DNA of 41,697 nucleotides from Reticulitermes lucifugus (Eukaryota > Arthropoda > Insecta > Blattodea > Rhinotermitidae): positions 839-42,535 of the forward strand of contig JAKCWW010000641.1 of the NCBI GenBank assembly GCA_026260175.1, written 5' to 3'. This document shows, piece by piece, positions 25,301 through 37,246 of the stretch. The notes under the pieces are model-generated. The model was not told where the DNA came from. It did not search any database and worked only from the letters and a program-made list of their open reading frames with translations. Within the stretch, counting starts at the first letter, position 1; each line of letters opens with the position of its first letter. A program made the translations under genes and the position numbers.

Positions 25301-27500
25301 CATGAAATGAAAACTAGGCTTCAGCAGTATTGTTCTCTGGAAAGATTCCAGGTCTGCAAACATTCAGTTAATGTGGCACTTTGCATTGTAGCACGAATTT
25401 CCATTAGTTTCTGTTAAAAACATTTTTGAGTGAGATTGTTGTTCCTTTTCTTATTTATGAAGACGTAAAGATAATACAGAATGAGGAACCGATAACAAAG
25501 TATTCTTTGCCATGGTTAAAACAACTGTGCCTTACGGGTGATAGGAAGTATGGATTGTGGGTTGAATGTTGGTTGGGGGGGGGGAAGTTACTGGAGTGGC
25601 AGAATGTATGCGTCTTTTTTGTTATTCCAAGTTCTGTACAAATGTGTGACATTCCGTTGGGCGAGGTCTCGTTCGCAGCACTACAGTGTGGCCTTACGAA
25701 TTCATGACATATTACTTTTACTTCTGACCATGTCCATCCAGCTTTCAGTATTGCAGAGCTGCTTGATTGGTTATCCTAAAAGAAGAAAAAATTGCAAAAA
25801 TGTGGTTCATTTGAGACCTCAGGGAAAACTGCAATAGCCTTTTGAATGTGCTAGTCAGGGCTAGTTGGCTGACAAGTTGTTCGTGATGTGCCTCAATTTT
25901 GGAACAGAAAAGCAATTTGTTTAGTTTGGATTCCTGTAATTGTGTATTACTTGTACCTCCTATTATTAATTTGCATTATATAATGGAAGGAAACTACCAC
26001 TGTAAAGTTTGTTGGTCAGTAATGAGTACTGAGAACTGTGTTACCGAATTCTGACTTTTGATGACAGCGAGTGCTAATTTTGGTTTTGCTAAGAAGTGGC
26101 CAAAAAGAGAAAACGTCCTCTTGGAATTCTGTCACAGCAGAAATTTTGTTGGGTGGGGACAAGAGAAGCTTGCCATCTGGAAAAAGACTTGCAATTTAAC
26201 ATATCACACTCGGTCACCAAGACGAGATGTATTTTATTGGCTCTCTAGCCAAGTCTGGTAACGAGATTATATTCAGATGAGAGACAGATCAAATGCACTC
26301 TTCTGTTGGAGAGGGGCAATATGTCTTGTGTGCTTTTTACGCTTAAACAATGTATGTGATGGAATGTGGGGCTGAATAGCTGCAGCTCCAAAACAGTTGC
26401 GTACCATACTTCGTAAAAATGTGTTCAAAGGTCACAAAGCAAAATAACAGCTATAGGATGCTAATATAAAACACCAGTGGATATATGGAAGATCATACTT
26501 AAAAATAAAGTACAAGGTAGAAAAAAATACATCTTAACATATATTACGTAACATTACATATATTACGTAACATTGTGTGCCAGAAGAGGTAATTAAAAGT
26601 GATGTTAACCGCTGTATGTAAGAATAATATCCAATAATGCCTTGTAAATTTGTATTTTGTGATTTTCATCTTTGATGTACTTCATTTAAATCTGTAACAT
26701 CATTGTACAATTCTGCTTTAAACTGCAGACTTGACAAAACATCCATGATACTAGATATTTTGGTTGTGACACCTGTTTCCAGACGCTTCGGATTTAAGTG
26801 AAATGCATTTTGACATTATCTAGCCATGTTAACACCTCCATATAAGCATTTATAAAATGTAACCGTCATGGTTTCTCATGACAACCCCTCACTTCATTAG
26901 CAGTAACTGTATTTTGTAAGAAATGAAGGATAATTAAAAAAATGTTTGTGTAGAGTTTTGTGAGGTGTCCCCTTAGTGTATGGTGCTTACAGATGTATGA
27001 GACCTTCCCATGTGATAACACCGTTGCACCACTTGTCTGCCAGCTTTAAGGTTTGATATGGGATAGGAACAATAACTATGGGTGATGGGTATAGTACCTG
27101 AGAAATAATTGTAATAAACATTCTTTTTTTAAATAGGTAATGTACTGTAATGTACACAGAATCCCAATTAATGTCTGAACAGTGCATCTGGAATTTATTT
27201 TATTTTGTATTTGAAGACATCGCATTTTTCCTGTCTGCCAAGTACAAAACTTTCTCGTTAGTAGAAACTTGGCAGCCTCAAGTTGCAGTTTGCGCTGTTC
27301 ACGTTGCTGTGTGTTCCTTCTGTAGTATTGCTTCATGTTCACTCTTGAGAATTATTTAATTTCTTTAATGTGTTGTATGAGGAGATTTCTTGCACAATTT
27401 GTTAATTGCCAAAGCATATTATTTTCCTGCAGTGTTCTTTTGTAGGAGAGATTGTTTCTTCTTTGGTAAATAGTGTTATTCAGGGAGAGAAGTTACTCTT
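22301..27500. other. AT-rich flank without recognised transposons
   Basis: No exon or SINE/LINE was recognised. Contains a small GC-richer block (23300-23440), a 164-bp-period duplication (24126-24440) and a pair of TTACGTAA palindromes (26544, 26563). It could be extended gw 3' UTR or intergenic DNA. Confidence 0.4.
24126..24440. repeat. diverged tandem duplication, period about 164 bp
   Basis: CATTGGTCAAGAACTG occurs in both units (TTGGTC at 24151 and 24315). It is followed in each by TTTTCAGCWCACCATTG-like and CTGAACAGCATATAT blocks in the same order. Confidence 0.75.
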
Positions 27501-28304
27501 ACGGCCACATATCAGCAGTCCAGTCTTAGTGTTGCCACTATTTGGCCACATTTACAGCAGTCCAGTCGTCGTGCCCCAGTAGTATGGCCACGCACAGGCA
27601 GTCCAGCTTTAAGTCGCCCACTCTTGACCGCACATCAGCAGTTAGTCTCAGTCTCCCACTGTTGTGACCAAACATCATCAGTCCAGTCAGTCTCCTGCTG
27701 TTATGGCCACACATCATCAGTCCAGTCAGTCTCCAACAATTATGGCCACACATCATCAGTCCAGTCAGTCTCCCACAATTATGGCCACACATCATCAGTC
27801 CAGTCAGTCTCCAACAGTTATGGCCACACATCATCAGTCCAGTCAGTCTCCCACAATTATGGCAACACATCATCAGTCCAATCAGTCTCCAACAATTATG
27901 GCCACACATCATCAGTCCAATCAGTCTCCAACAATTATGGCCACACATTATCAGTCCAATCAGTCTCCCACAATTATGGCCACACATCATCAGTCCAATC
28001 AGTCTCCCACAATTATGGCCACNNNNNNNNNNNNNNNNNNNNNNNNNNNNNNNNNNNNNNNNNNNNNNNNNNNNNNNNNNNNNNNNNNNNNNNNNNNNNN
28101 NNNNNNNNNNNNNNNNNNNNNNNNNNNNNNNNNNNNNNNNNNNNNNNNNNNNNNNNNNNNNNNNNNNNNNNNNNNNNNNNNNNNNNNNNNNNNNNNNNNN
28201 NTGGCCACTCATCATCAGTCCAATCAGTCTCCCACTATTGTGGCCACTCATCATCAGTCCAATCAGTCTCCCACTATTGTGGCCACAGATCATCGGTCCC
28301 CCAC
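27501..28304. repeat. 39-bp minisatellite
   Basis: The unit reads about CAGTCTCCCACAATTATGGC plus CACACATCATCAGTCCART, 39 bp. About 15 or more copies are visible around an N gap; units at the edges are most diverged. As 39 is a multiple of 3 and the unit lacks stops in several frames, it appears as long open frames on both strands (such as ATHHQSSQSPTIM). This is a property of the repeat and not evidence of a protein. Confidence 0.95.
28023..28201. other. assembly gap (179 N) inside the minisatellite
   Basis: The unit landmark TGGCC falls at 28016 and 28202. That 186-bp distance is not a multiple of 39, so the gap size is an estimate and the true array may be longer or shorter. Confidence 0.97.
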
Positions 28305-30125
28305 CCACTGCCTTACATATTGATAGGGAAATTCACTGGAGTATTGTGAGGTGTGGAACTGACTGTGGACCTCGGAAGCTGTGTGCAGTGTTCCTTCAAG
28401 AAATTAGTTTACATGCTGTAAATTAAAACCATTCTCTGCTTTAGCACAACAAATGAATGGCATATTGTCTTCCAATTGAATAATCATTTTGCAACTTTGT
28501 ACAGACTGCTGGATTTACTAGTTTGAATATTTTAAGGAATATTTGATCTTTCATTACTGTGTTAGGTCTTTGTTGAACACGATCCTGATATATGGGTGGT
28601 ACCCGTCATGTTCACGAGTTCAGAGCTCCCTGGAACCGAAGTAACCGTGCATTGATACTGTTGAAGGTGGGGGAACTTGCCATGCAGAGTGGGCATTGCA
28701 AGGCAGGGCTTCCTTTGTTTTGTGCTGCGCTGTATCTTTATTTGTAGGTATCAGTATTCAGGACAATCTCACTCTTCTTTTGCTGCTGTCAAACAGCACT
28801 TCGGATAATATACACAACACAATATTACCTGTTAAAGCGCTTTGTAGGTTTAGATCAGGTTGTAAGCTGTTGGTGCTGTGGATTGTTTCGTTTATCAATA
28901 TTACTAATTATATTCCGTGTCACGAGTATGTTCCTCAGTTAAAATACTGTACTGTGCTCATTTTCTGCAGTGAGTTTGTAATGTTGTTATCTGTTATCCC
29001 TTATTTAGATATTCATGCTGATAGATTTGTTTGGTTTCATTGTTATGTAGTGCGATTTCCTCTCCACCCCTCCCTCCCTTTAATGAAGATAGAAATCCTG
29101 TGCATTGGGCATTTATGTTTAAAATTCTAGGAATCTCAGAAATCAAAATTTCCTCTGCATCATGTGGTCATAATTCTTGTGGCCGTATTTTCTGAAATGC
29201 ACTTGCCTGCATTTCCAAGTGCCAAAACAGTTTATTTTGTGGTTATGTTACATAACGTGTTGTATTTAAAAGTGTTTTAATTTTTACAAAGATATATTGT
29301 GTGTTGCACTCTGCCCGTGATTGTAGCTGGGAGAGATTTTACCAATTTAGTATATAATATATATAAATATATATATTTTTTTTGGAGCTGCACAAATTTA
29401 ACATCTGACAATCGTATTACTGTATTATTCCATTATTATTATTATTATTATTTTATTTATATTGGGTATAAAGTAAAGTACCATTTTTATATATTCAATT
29501 GCAATTCCAGTTTTCAGGCGTAACCTTTAGTATTTCTTATGGAAACAGAAACAGTATTGGATTTTAATTTTGTCTTAATGAAATGAAAATTTACCATAGC
29601 AGACTGAACTTGACAGCTTCTTTCCATGTCAGTGTATAGATGACAGTACAGACTCCACAATTTATAGGTGACAAGTTGTGATGTTATGTATCGTCCTTAG
29701 CATTGCTTTTGTAAATCTATGCTGTGTGGTTCATGCACATTGAGGTAGCAACACAGTAATTTTCAGATTGCATGACAACTGATATCAAGTATATAGCATG
29801 ATTTTTAACCCCTCTTCCCACATTATGTTGAGGTGTTCTAAGTATTTGCTCATGGTTCAGACTGTGTTCAGAACATAATGTTGTCTGGGTGATAATAATT
29901 GATGTTAAGGGGCAATAGACATCATCAAATTGTGTATAGCCATTCTGTAACTCTGCTGATAATCCCTGATATATGGTATTTCCCATACTCTTTAATATTA
30001 TTACTGTTATGTATTTTGTGTCAAGTGTAATAATAATGACTGATACTAATTCTGTCAGCTTCTTCATAAGTATGGTGTATTAAATGTAAACTATAGATAT
30101 TTCTGATGTTGTGTTTTGAGGTAGA

Positions 30126-30159
<34 letters not shown>

Positions 30160-33100
30160 ATGTAGGGTAAAACTAATATCAACCATGCAAGTCTCCATGT
30201 AATCAGTGTCTTTGTTGGGGTGTGTTTGTTTTGATTAAATGTTTGCTGGTCTTGAAAAATCCAGATGCCGTTTGATTTTTCATTACATTTTGGGTTGGTT
30301 CTGGACAACTCCAGTGTTGTTCATTCACGTCATGTCTCTGCGTGTGGACGTTGTAATTCGCTTACAAGTCGGCATGTTGCTCAGGGCACAGCAAAGCTTT
30401 CATGTGATCTATTTATGGTGTTAATACCCAAAGCATTGAATTTGACAGAACTTTTTTCAGTAGTTGTACTGCCTCAAATAGTGTGTAATGTTTTGGGCTG
30501 CGTGTTGTTGGGGGGGGGAGGGGTTAACAAAAAAAATAAACAAATATACATATGTGCAGACCATGTAGCATGGTGTACATCGTGTGTATTATTCCAGTAT
30601 AGAGTGGTAATAGAAGTACAATGTTTTGAAGAAAAGCAGACATCACACATTTTGAAATCCACTCTGTGTTCCACAGTTTATATAATGATTAATAAGTGTA
30701 TGTAATCCCATGGTTGTTGTTAGCATGACCACAGAAACTGTACTGTTATGACCACAGAAAACTGTACTGTTACTAATAATTATGTACACGAAGTACCTAT
30801 TATTCATATGTAAAGTACACACAATTTGACAGGCCTAACTGGTGTGTGTGTTTTTGGTTTCTGAGTCGCAGAGTTGGCACATAGTACAGGATGATAAAAA
30901 AAACTGATTTGGGTTAAATTTGACCACTTCCTTGTGAATTACGTGAGTGAGAAGTGCTATGCCAGTAGCCATGGAATTGTTGCTTCAACCATACATAGCA
31001 GTTTTCTACGTACCCGATGTAGTTACTACAAATTGTACTTAATTTTAATTTTAACAGATAGCTTTAAACTGAAATTTTTTATACACATCTTGATGTTGGG
31101 GATGCTTGTGGCACTAGAGTCATTGCGAGACCTGAAATGACAGACTGCCATGTCAGAGTATTGTTTGTTTTCGCCAGTTTGCTCACAACATGCTGACAGG
31201 ACCGCCCTTCACTACTGAAAGTTTCTATTCCACCACTTGCCTGTCATTCCTCATTTAAGTACAAACAGCTCAGATTGTGGTATTTGAGCTGCTGATGTTA
31301 ACTGCACAAGTAGGTACAAGTTATTGTGGCACTGAACATTCAGTTTGTGGTCTGCTTTATGGTGCAATGTGCCCTCGAAGTGGATGTGAATGTTTCGGAG
31401 GAAGTTGCTAGCTCAGTCTTCAAGGTACCCGCCTCCAAGACTAATTCTGTCAGTACAGAAGACCACAGTCTGGGTGTATGAATTCTAACATACACAAATT
31501 ACTTCTTTTTATACTGTTTTTACTGAATATATCATGAGCCAATTTAAATATAATCCATAACTGAAATTATGTTATATCAGGGAATGTTAATTTGCATTTT
31601 GTCTCACCCATCAGACTGTGATGAGAAGCATTTCTCATAACAAAGTCTTTGTAGAGAGCTGTTACTGGTTGAATTTGTAATGTTGGCTGTGTTTTTGAAA
31701 TCTGCGTAGTAGTATTGAGTTCCAGCTGCTCATTTCGATGTATGTCAAGTAGTGTGAACACAGGATATGATAAGATGTGTGGCTTAATAGACTGGGGAGT
31801 GGCTTTCTGCAGCAGGACAAATACATAGGCACTGCCATCAGCATAAGAGGAGAAAGCATACAGATGCATAAGCAGTTGTAAACACTTGTCACCAACACAC
31901 AGGTGCAGTTAGCGAGCTAGCATGTCAAAAGCACGAAAGACTTGAGCCAGTTAATAGAATCGAACAGAACTCCTTGGGTCCATGTTCAGCTGTTCTGTGC
32001 ACGTTAATACTCAGTGTCACCCATAACCGTGAAACATATGGCTCCTCCTCTGGTATCGCAGGAAGCTGCTTGCCACGTCACAGTACACTGTACTTAATTC
32101 AGTTCCCGTAGTGGCAACAATTCCTTGGATGTTTGTGTTAACCCTGGCTGACCCTTCTTTGCCTGCAAGTAAAGGTCAGAAAGATGTGCCTAGGTAAAAT
32201 ATAAGACAAAATACCCTTCCCCTTCACCTCAGGAAAGGAAATTTGGTAGGTGAACACATTTGTCAACTGGCATGTTGCTTTGAGCATTTTGGGTTGTACT
32301 GCAGAGTGAGGTGATGGTGGTGGTAATAAAATATATGTAAAAACCGCTGGACATTCCTTAAAAATTGCTAATTTTTTTGGAATGCTCCTAGATGGACAGG
32401 CAGACTAATAATAAGTCAGTATTCTGTGAAAGATAAAAAGAGAAATACAAATGTGGTTGTGTTTTGTCCCTTGGTATGGGAAGGTATTCATATTAACTGC
32501 TGCAGGAAGAGGAGTTATGACAATGTTGGCAATAGTATTTGTTGTTGTATATTCTGAATCGTAGCTGTAACTTCCATTGAGGAAATAAAAGAAGAAGTTT
32601 ATTTTGGGTGTTTGAATCAGAGTTTAGGGGACCAGGGTTGGTAAGCCAAAATGATTATGGTGATAATGTGAATTTCATTTTGTTTTTTTTTAATATTAAG
32701 AATGAAAATACCTATGAAATTTTTTAATATTAAGAATGAAAATAACTATGAAATAATTTTTTGTCTTCAAACTACCCTTGTTTTCACTATTATTGTATAT
32801 TACATATATTAAGGTCGATTAGCAAGTGCTTTTAAACCACTTATTTATACCATCCTTAATGTAAAAGACCAGTGTGCATTCAATAAAGGCTGTCCTCAGT
32901 GTCACCTGTTTTGAAGTAAATTCTAATGCCTGACCCACTCATATTGAAGATTAAACTCAGCTCTGGTAATGCACGATACACTCATTTTGAACGCTGGAAT
33001 GAAATCTTGTTAATGGGTGATCCACTCATTTTGAAGGTGTAATTCAAAAAAGGAAAGATATTCAGACAGAAGATGTGAACATTGTTTGTGAAATTCACTT

Positions 33101-33250
33101 CATTTTATTACAGTTTGGGGTGTTACAACTGTTTCTTCATGTTTTCTGATGTCATTTACATTTATGCCTGTTGCACTAAGCATGTGATATGGGTGGCAGT
33201 ATTGTGATGGTGGTCTTTAAGAAATTGTTGAAATACAAAAAAAATAAAAA
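28305..33250. other. AT-rich DNA, microsatellites, no recognised gene
   Basis: Contains an (ATT)n run near 29431-29452, an (AGT)n run near 30133-30160, and a 37-bp duplication near 32690-32755. An AATAAA at 32881-32886 is followed by a GT-containing stretch. Frames of 116-146 codons here lack motifs. Confidence 0.4.
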
Positions 33251-33259
33251 CTGGTACCA

Positions 33260-33685
33260 GCATATTGCTCATTCACAACTTTGTGTGGTCCTGGAACTTG
33301 GACACTGGAAAGTAGATCAGAAATGCCTTGGAAGTTCTGCAATGTGGTGTTGGAGAAGGATGGAGAAGATCAGTTGTACCGATTGTGTGAAAAATGGAGT
33401 ATTACAGTCAGTCAAGAAGGAAATGAACATCTTACATACAAAAAAATGAAGGAAGGCTAACTGGATTGGTTACATCTTGCATTAGGAACTGCTTTGTGAA
33501 ACGTTATTGTAGGAAAGATAGAGGGAAGGATAGTATGGACGGGAAGACGTAAGCAGCTACTGGATGTTACGGAAAACGAGAGGATACTGGAAGTTGAAAG
33601 CGGAAGCACTAGATTGCACTCTGGAGAACTGCTTTGGAAGAGGCTGTGGACGTGTTGAGAGACAGACTACGTGGTGATGATGTTG
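33260..33685 (+). mobile_element. LINE 3'-end fossil (ORF2 C-terminus)
   Basis: Broken + strand translation gives KVDQKCLGSS, MWCWRRMEKISCTDCVKN, KKEMNILHTKK, RKANWIGYILH and, near the end, KLKAEALDCTL and FGRGCGRVERQTTW. The order and motifs (MWCWRRMEKISWTD, RKANWIGHILRRN, FGRG--PVVRQTT) match the C-terminus of non-LTR ORF2 proteins common in insects. Several stops and frameshifts. It may belong to the same family as the RT fossils at 7040-8490 (inferred). Confidence 0.7.
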
Positions 33686-35045
33686 CTCGTCAGGGTAGGT
33701 ATGGAAAGAACTTGGGAGTGCGCATGTAGGCTGGAATCTGCCCTTCAGACATCAGCACACACGACATTTTAGCTGAAGGAATGGTTTACCACTGATGTGT
33801 GCTTTTGTGTGCAGGCCTTGTTGGGTGACCAGCCATATGAAGTGTGCTAAAATTGAATATGTTAGGGACTTGCTCATCTCCTCCAGGGGTGGTGCACAGC
33901 TGTGAGGCGTGAGTGGTAGAATTTTCGTTATTGTTCCATGAAAAGGCTTTTATACGTCTCCATCCATCATTTTTAGATGCGTTCATGAAGCTGCAACAAG
34001 CGATAGCTTCATGTCTACGTTTGTTTGTCCATCTGCATGGAACATTTTGGCCTCTGTGGAGTTTTTTTTTTTAAGTGAAATTTTCTGTTTATTCTTCCTA
34101 CACTCTGTCCCAAGTATTCAAGTTTGGTTAAAAGGGGACAGAATGCATACTTCACATGAAGACCTATGTAGATTTAAGCCTACTTGGGCTACTACAATTA
34201 CCATGGTGACCTTTGTTATGGTTACTAGTTTTCCTAAGGTTTTGGTTCTTTTGGTGCTGTTGTTGCCATGGTAGGGACGTAGCTACTTGGGGAGGGGGGG
34301 GCGAGGTGCAGCTGCCCCAGGTGGCAGACTCCAAGGAGCAGAAAAATTAAATTTGAAATGAAAAATGTGAGTTTTATGCTGAAACAAATATACTGAGATA
34401 AAATAAAAGGAAATTCAATAAGAATTTTTTTTTTTTAAGTTCATAATTTCTGTTAGGGGCAGCCATTGTGATTACTCAACCCATGTGACAAAAACCTAGC
34501 AGTATTCATTGCATGCTATGGATCTGCTTGGAGGATGTTTCTTCCATGTTTTCTTGGTTTACACCTCAGACCATACTCTGCACAAATGTCGGCCATGAAA
34601 TAAGCAGTATCAGTTACCCATATCTAGGTTTGTAATATTTTAAGTAGGTTTTGGTTTATTCCTTTCTTTTGTTCATCCCATTAATAATTCCTTGCTCTTG
34701 AGGCTTCCTGTATTTTACTTTATGTTTATCTGTCATGTCTCAACAAGTAAAATACCAACTTATTTTTAAGTCGCAAAAACATAGAACTAACAGCTGTCTT
34801 GCAACGAAGTTTTCTCGGGTGATGAGCTGTGCGAAGATAGAGTTTATATCCATTGTTTGACACTGAAACACATACTGCATCTTCACATGGCTAATTGCCC
34901 AAGATGACTTCATCATGTACAGTCACTATGAAGGCTTTTAGTTATGTGTATCGTGTTTTATGTTGCAATGCAATATGTAAGTGATGTTATGGTATAATTT
35001 TTGGATGTGATTTCAATCTTTAATTTCATATCTTTTTTAAGTAAA
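33686..35045. other. intergenic DNA with a short hairpin and G-rich patch
   Basis: CATGAAGCT (33984-33992) and AGCTTCATG (34005-34013) form a perfect 9-bp inverted repeat with a 12-base loop. A G-rich patch at 34290-34325 resembles part of a dispersed insect repeat but was not matched within the window. Confidence 0.35.
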
Positions 35046-35245
35046 AGGTAAAAAGTTCACCATAGAACAGGCCAAGAAGTCACAGAGGGGGAGTAGAGGT
35101 ATAGCTCTATTCTTTCTTTAACCTCTGCGCTAGATGGAGGTGGGTGGTCAATGCCACACCCTTTACCCCCAGGAATGACCCGGTACCATTGTACAGGTGG
35201 TTGGGTAGGCCCCAGGACCGGTCTGGACGGGTGCTGAAAATCTTT
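35046..35245 (-). repeat. SINE family 2, truncated antisense copy
   Basis: Shares GGTATAGCTCTATTCTTTC, TGGAGGTGGGTGGTCAATGC and the GGTAAAAAGTTCACCATAGA tail with the other copies. The tRNA-like head is missing. Confidence 0.7.
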
Positions 35246-35479
35246 TTTAAGTATGAGTGAACTTTTAAATTTCTTACATTCCATCTTTAATGTTCTGGCT
35301 GTGGTATACTGTGATACTCATAAGGAGAGCAACTGTAGGCTAGGCAATGAATGAATATTTCTGTTTAATAAATGACCAGTTTCCTACTCCACTGCCATTG
35401 ACCAACAAGTATATAGTGGACAGCCATGTTTCTTTAAGTGATGACTACTCAGTGGCTGTTTGTATACTTTTAATTAACT

Positions 35480-35705
35480 CCTTGCAGCAGAGTCCTTCTT
35501 GAGAAGCTAATTATTGTCACTCAAATTCCTTCGCATTTCACGGCACCTAAATGTTCATGACAGTGTGCCACTTGTCCCTGTTGTGCGCTAAATTAATGCA
35601 GTCCACATCCTACCATCCTACTTCTTTTAAGATGCATTTCAATATCCTCCCATCTATGTCGTCTTCCAAGTGGTCTCTTTTCTTCAGGTTACCCCACTAA
35701 AACCC
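35480..35705 (-). mobile_element. LINE-derived 3' fossil
   Basis: The minus strand gives KKRDHLEDDIDGRILK, then LAHNRDKWHTVMN and a VP--NAKEF-like end followed by LASQEGL. This follows the order of the widespread insect non-LTR tail (GRPRRRWEDNI, LAQDRDQWRALVNTVMNLRVP). Frames are broken. The assignment is from motif recall. Confidence 0.55.
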
Positions 35706-35845
35706 CGTTTGCATTTCTGCTCCATACATGCTGGTTACATGTAGGCACTGTATTAATCTTACAGTATAGAAATGTTGCATAAACTAAAACCAATGGCTAT
35801 TTCACAATTCTTGAACATCAAAATTGGTAGTCTGATCTTGGCTCT

Positions 35846-36060
35846 GCCATGTCTTGAGCAGCTATTTGCCAACCTGTCACCACAGAGGCCCAGGTTCAAT
35901 CCCAGGCCTGTCCATATAGGATTTTTTGGTGGACCAAGTGGCACTGAGACAGGTTTTTGTCTGAGTATGTCAGACTTACCTTCCCAGTATCAAATCACCA
36001 GTGATCTATACTCATTCATTCAACCGTTACCAACACCACATGGTCTTGGCAACTGACAGC
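35846..36060 (+). repeat. possible third SINE type
   Basis: A B-box-like CCCAGGTTCAATCCCAGGCC is followed by GTCCATATAGGATTTTTTGG and GCACTGAGACAGGTTTTTG, which resembles a dispersed insect SINE body. No second copy in the window. The A box is weak. Confidence 0.5.
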
Positions 36061-36260
36061 AATATTAAATAACATGCTAAAAACAACAGTCCCATCCAGT
36101 GTGCAAGTATAAACAGTACACCACAGCTGACTAAACATTTGATTTATGGGCAGGAGAGCCTAAACCTGACAACAATTCTGCTTTTTGGCATGTACATTAT
36201 TTATTTTATTTACTTAGAGTTTAATGCATTGAGAACGTGTGTCAGATGATGTATGAGAGT

Positions 36261-37050
36261 GAATTTGTGTGGATGTCTCGGGGAACCATCATAGCCTAAT
36301 ATGAGTACTATCACAGAATTTGCGTGGATGTGTCAGGGAACAGTCATAGCCTAATATGAGTACTATCACAGAATTTGTGCTGATGTGTCAGGGAACAGTC
36401 ATAGCCTAATATGAGTACTATCACAGAATTTNCTATCACAGAATTTNTGCTGATGTGTCAGGGAACAGTCATAGCCTAATATGAGTACTATCACAGAATT
36501 TGTGCTGATGTGTCAGGGAACAGTCATAGCCTAATATGAGTACTATCACAGAATTTATGCTGATGTGTCAGGGAACAGTCATAGCCTAATATGAGTACTA
36601 TCACAAAATTTGAGTGGATGTGTCAGGGAACAGTCATAGCCTAATATGAGTACTATCACAGAATTTGAGTGGATGTCGGGGAACAGTCATAGCCTAATAT
36701 GAGTATTATCACAGAATTTGTGTTGATGTGTCAGGGAAAAGTCATAGCCTAATATGAGTACTATAACAGAATTTGTGCTGATGTGTCAGGAACAGTCATA
36801 GCCTAATATGAGTATTATCACAGAATTTGTGCTGATGTGTCAGGGAACAGTCATAGCCTAATATGGGTACTATCACAGAATTTGTGCTGATGTATCAGGG
36901 AACAGTTATAGCCTAATATAAATACCATCACAGAAATTGTGTGGATGTGTCAGGGAACAGTTATAGCCTAATAGTACTAACACAGAATCTGAGTGGATGT
37001 GTCAGGGAGCAGTCACAACCTACACTGAGTACTGTCCTGAAATTTGACTA
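36261..37050. repeat. 55-bp minisatellite
   Basis: Roughly 14-15 units of 55 bp, each with GGGAACAGTCATAGCCTAAT and GAGTACTATCACAGAATTT. Unit starts step by 55 (36261, 36316, 36371, 36441, 36496, 36551 and on), with small deletions in later units. Two single N bases at 36432 and 36447 flank a 15-bp irregularity, probably an assembly join. Confidence 0.95.
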
Positions 37051-37069
37051 GAAAATCTGGGTCAGTTTA

Positions 37070-37246
37070 CAGTAGAACCTGGATAAGAAGTCTCCACATA
37101 AGAAGTTTTCCCCTGTAAGAAGTCTGATTTTTGAAGACCCAAAATCCTATTGCTTTTAATAAGTTTCCCTCTTAATAAGTCTTCTGGCTTAAGGAATCCC
37201 TAATCCTCTGGTCCCTTGAAAGACTTCTTAACAGGGTTCTACTGTA
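37070..37246 (+). mobile_element. pogo/Tigger MITE, copy 3
   Basis: TACAGTAGAACCTGG and GGTTCTACTGTA ends, 177 bp, near-identical in layout to the copy at 11360-11539. It sits just after the 55-bp array. Confidence 0.85.

Noticed and set aside
27501..28304. CRISPR array
   Set aside because: Units are contiguous 39-bp repeats without unique spacers, in a eukaryotic genome.
27538..28308. 256-codon frame across the N gap as a repeat protein gene
   Set aside because: Openness follows from a 39-bp unit without stops; the gap length is not a multiple of 39 and the frame exists on both strands.
28696..29130. 144-codon frame rich in hydrophobic residues
   Set aside because: The open stretch begins at a TTG and not ATG, there is no splice or homology support, and AT-rich DNA yields such Leu/Ile/Phe/Cys-rich frames by chance.
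29717..30067. 116-codon minus-strand frame
   Set aside because: No motif, AT-rich composition and no start or splice context that stands out.
30265..30705. 146-codon + strand frame
   Set aside because: No recognisable domain, poor composition (poly-G coded GGGG, then Lys/Asn-rich), no supporting neighbours.
31567..31869. 100-codon minus-strand frame
   Set aside because: No known motif or neighbours; treated as chance.
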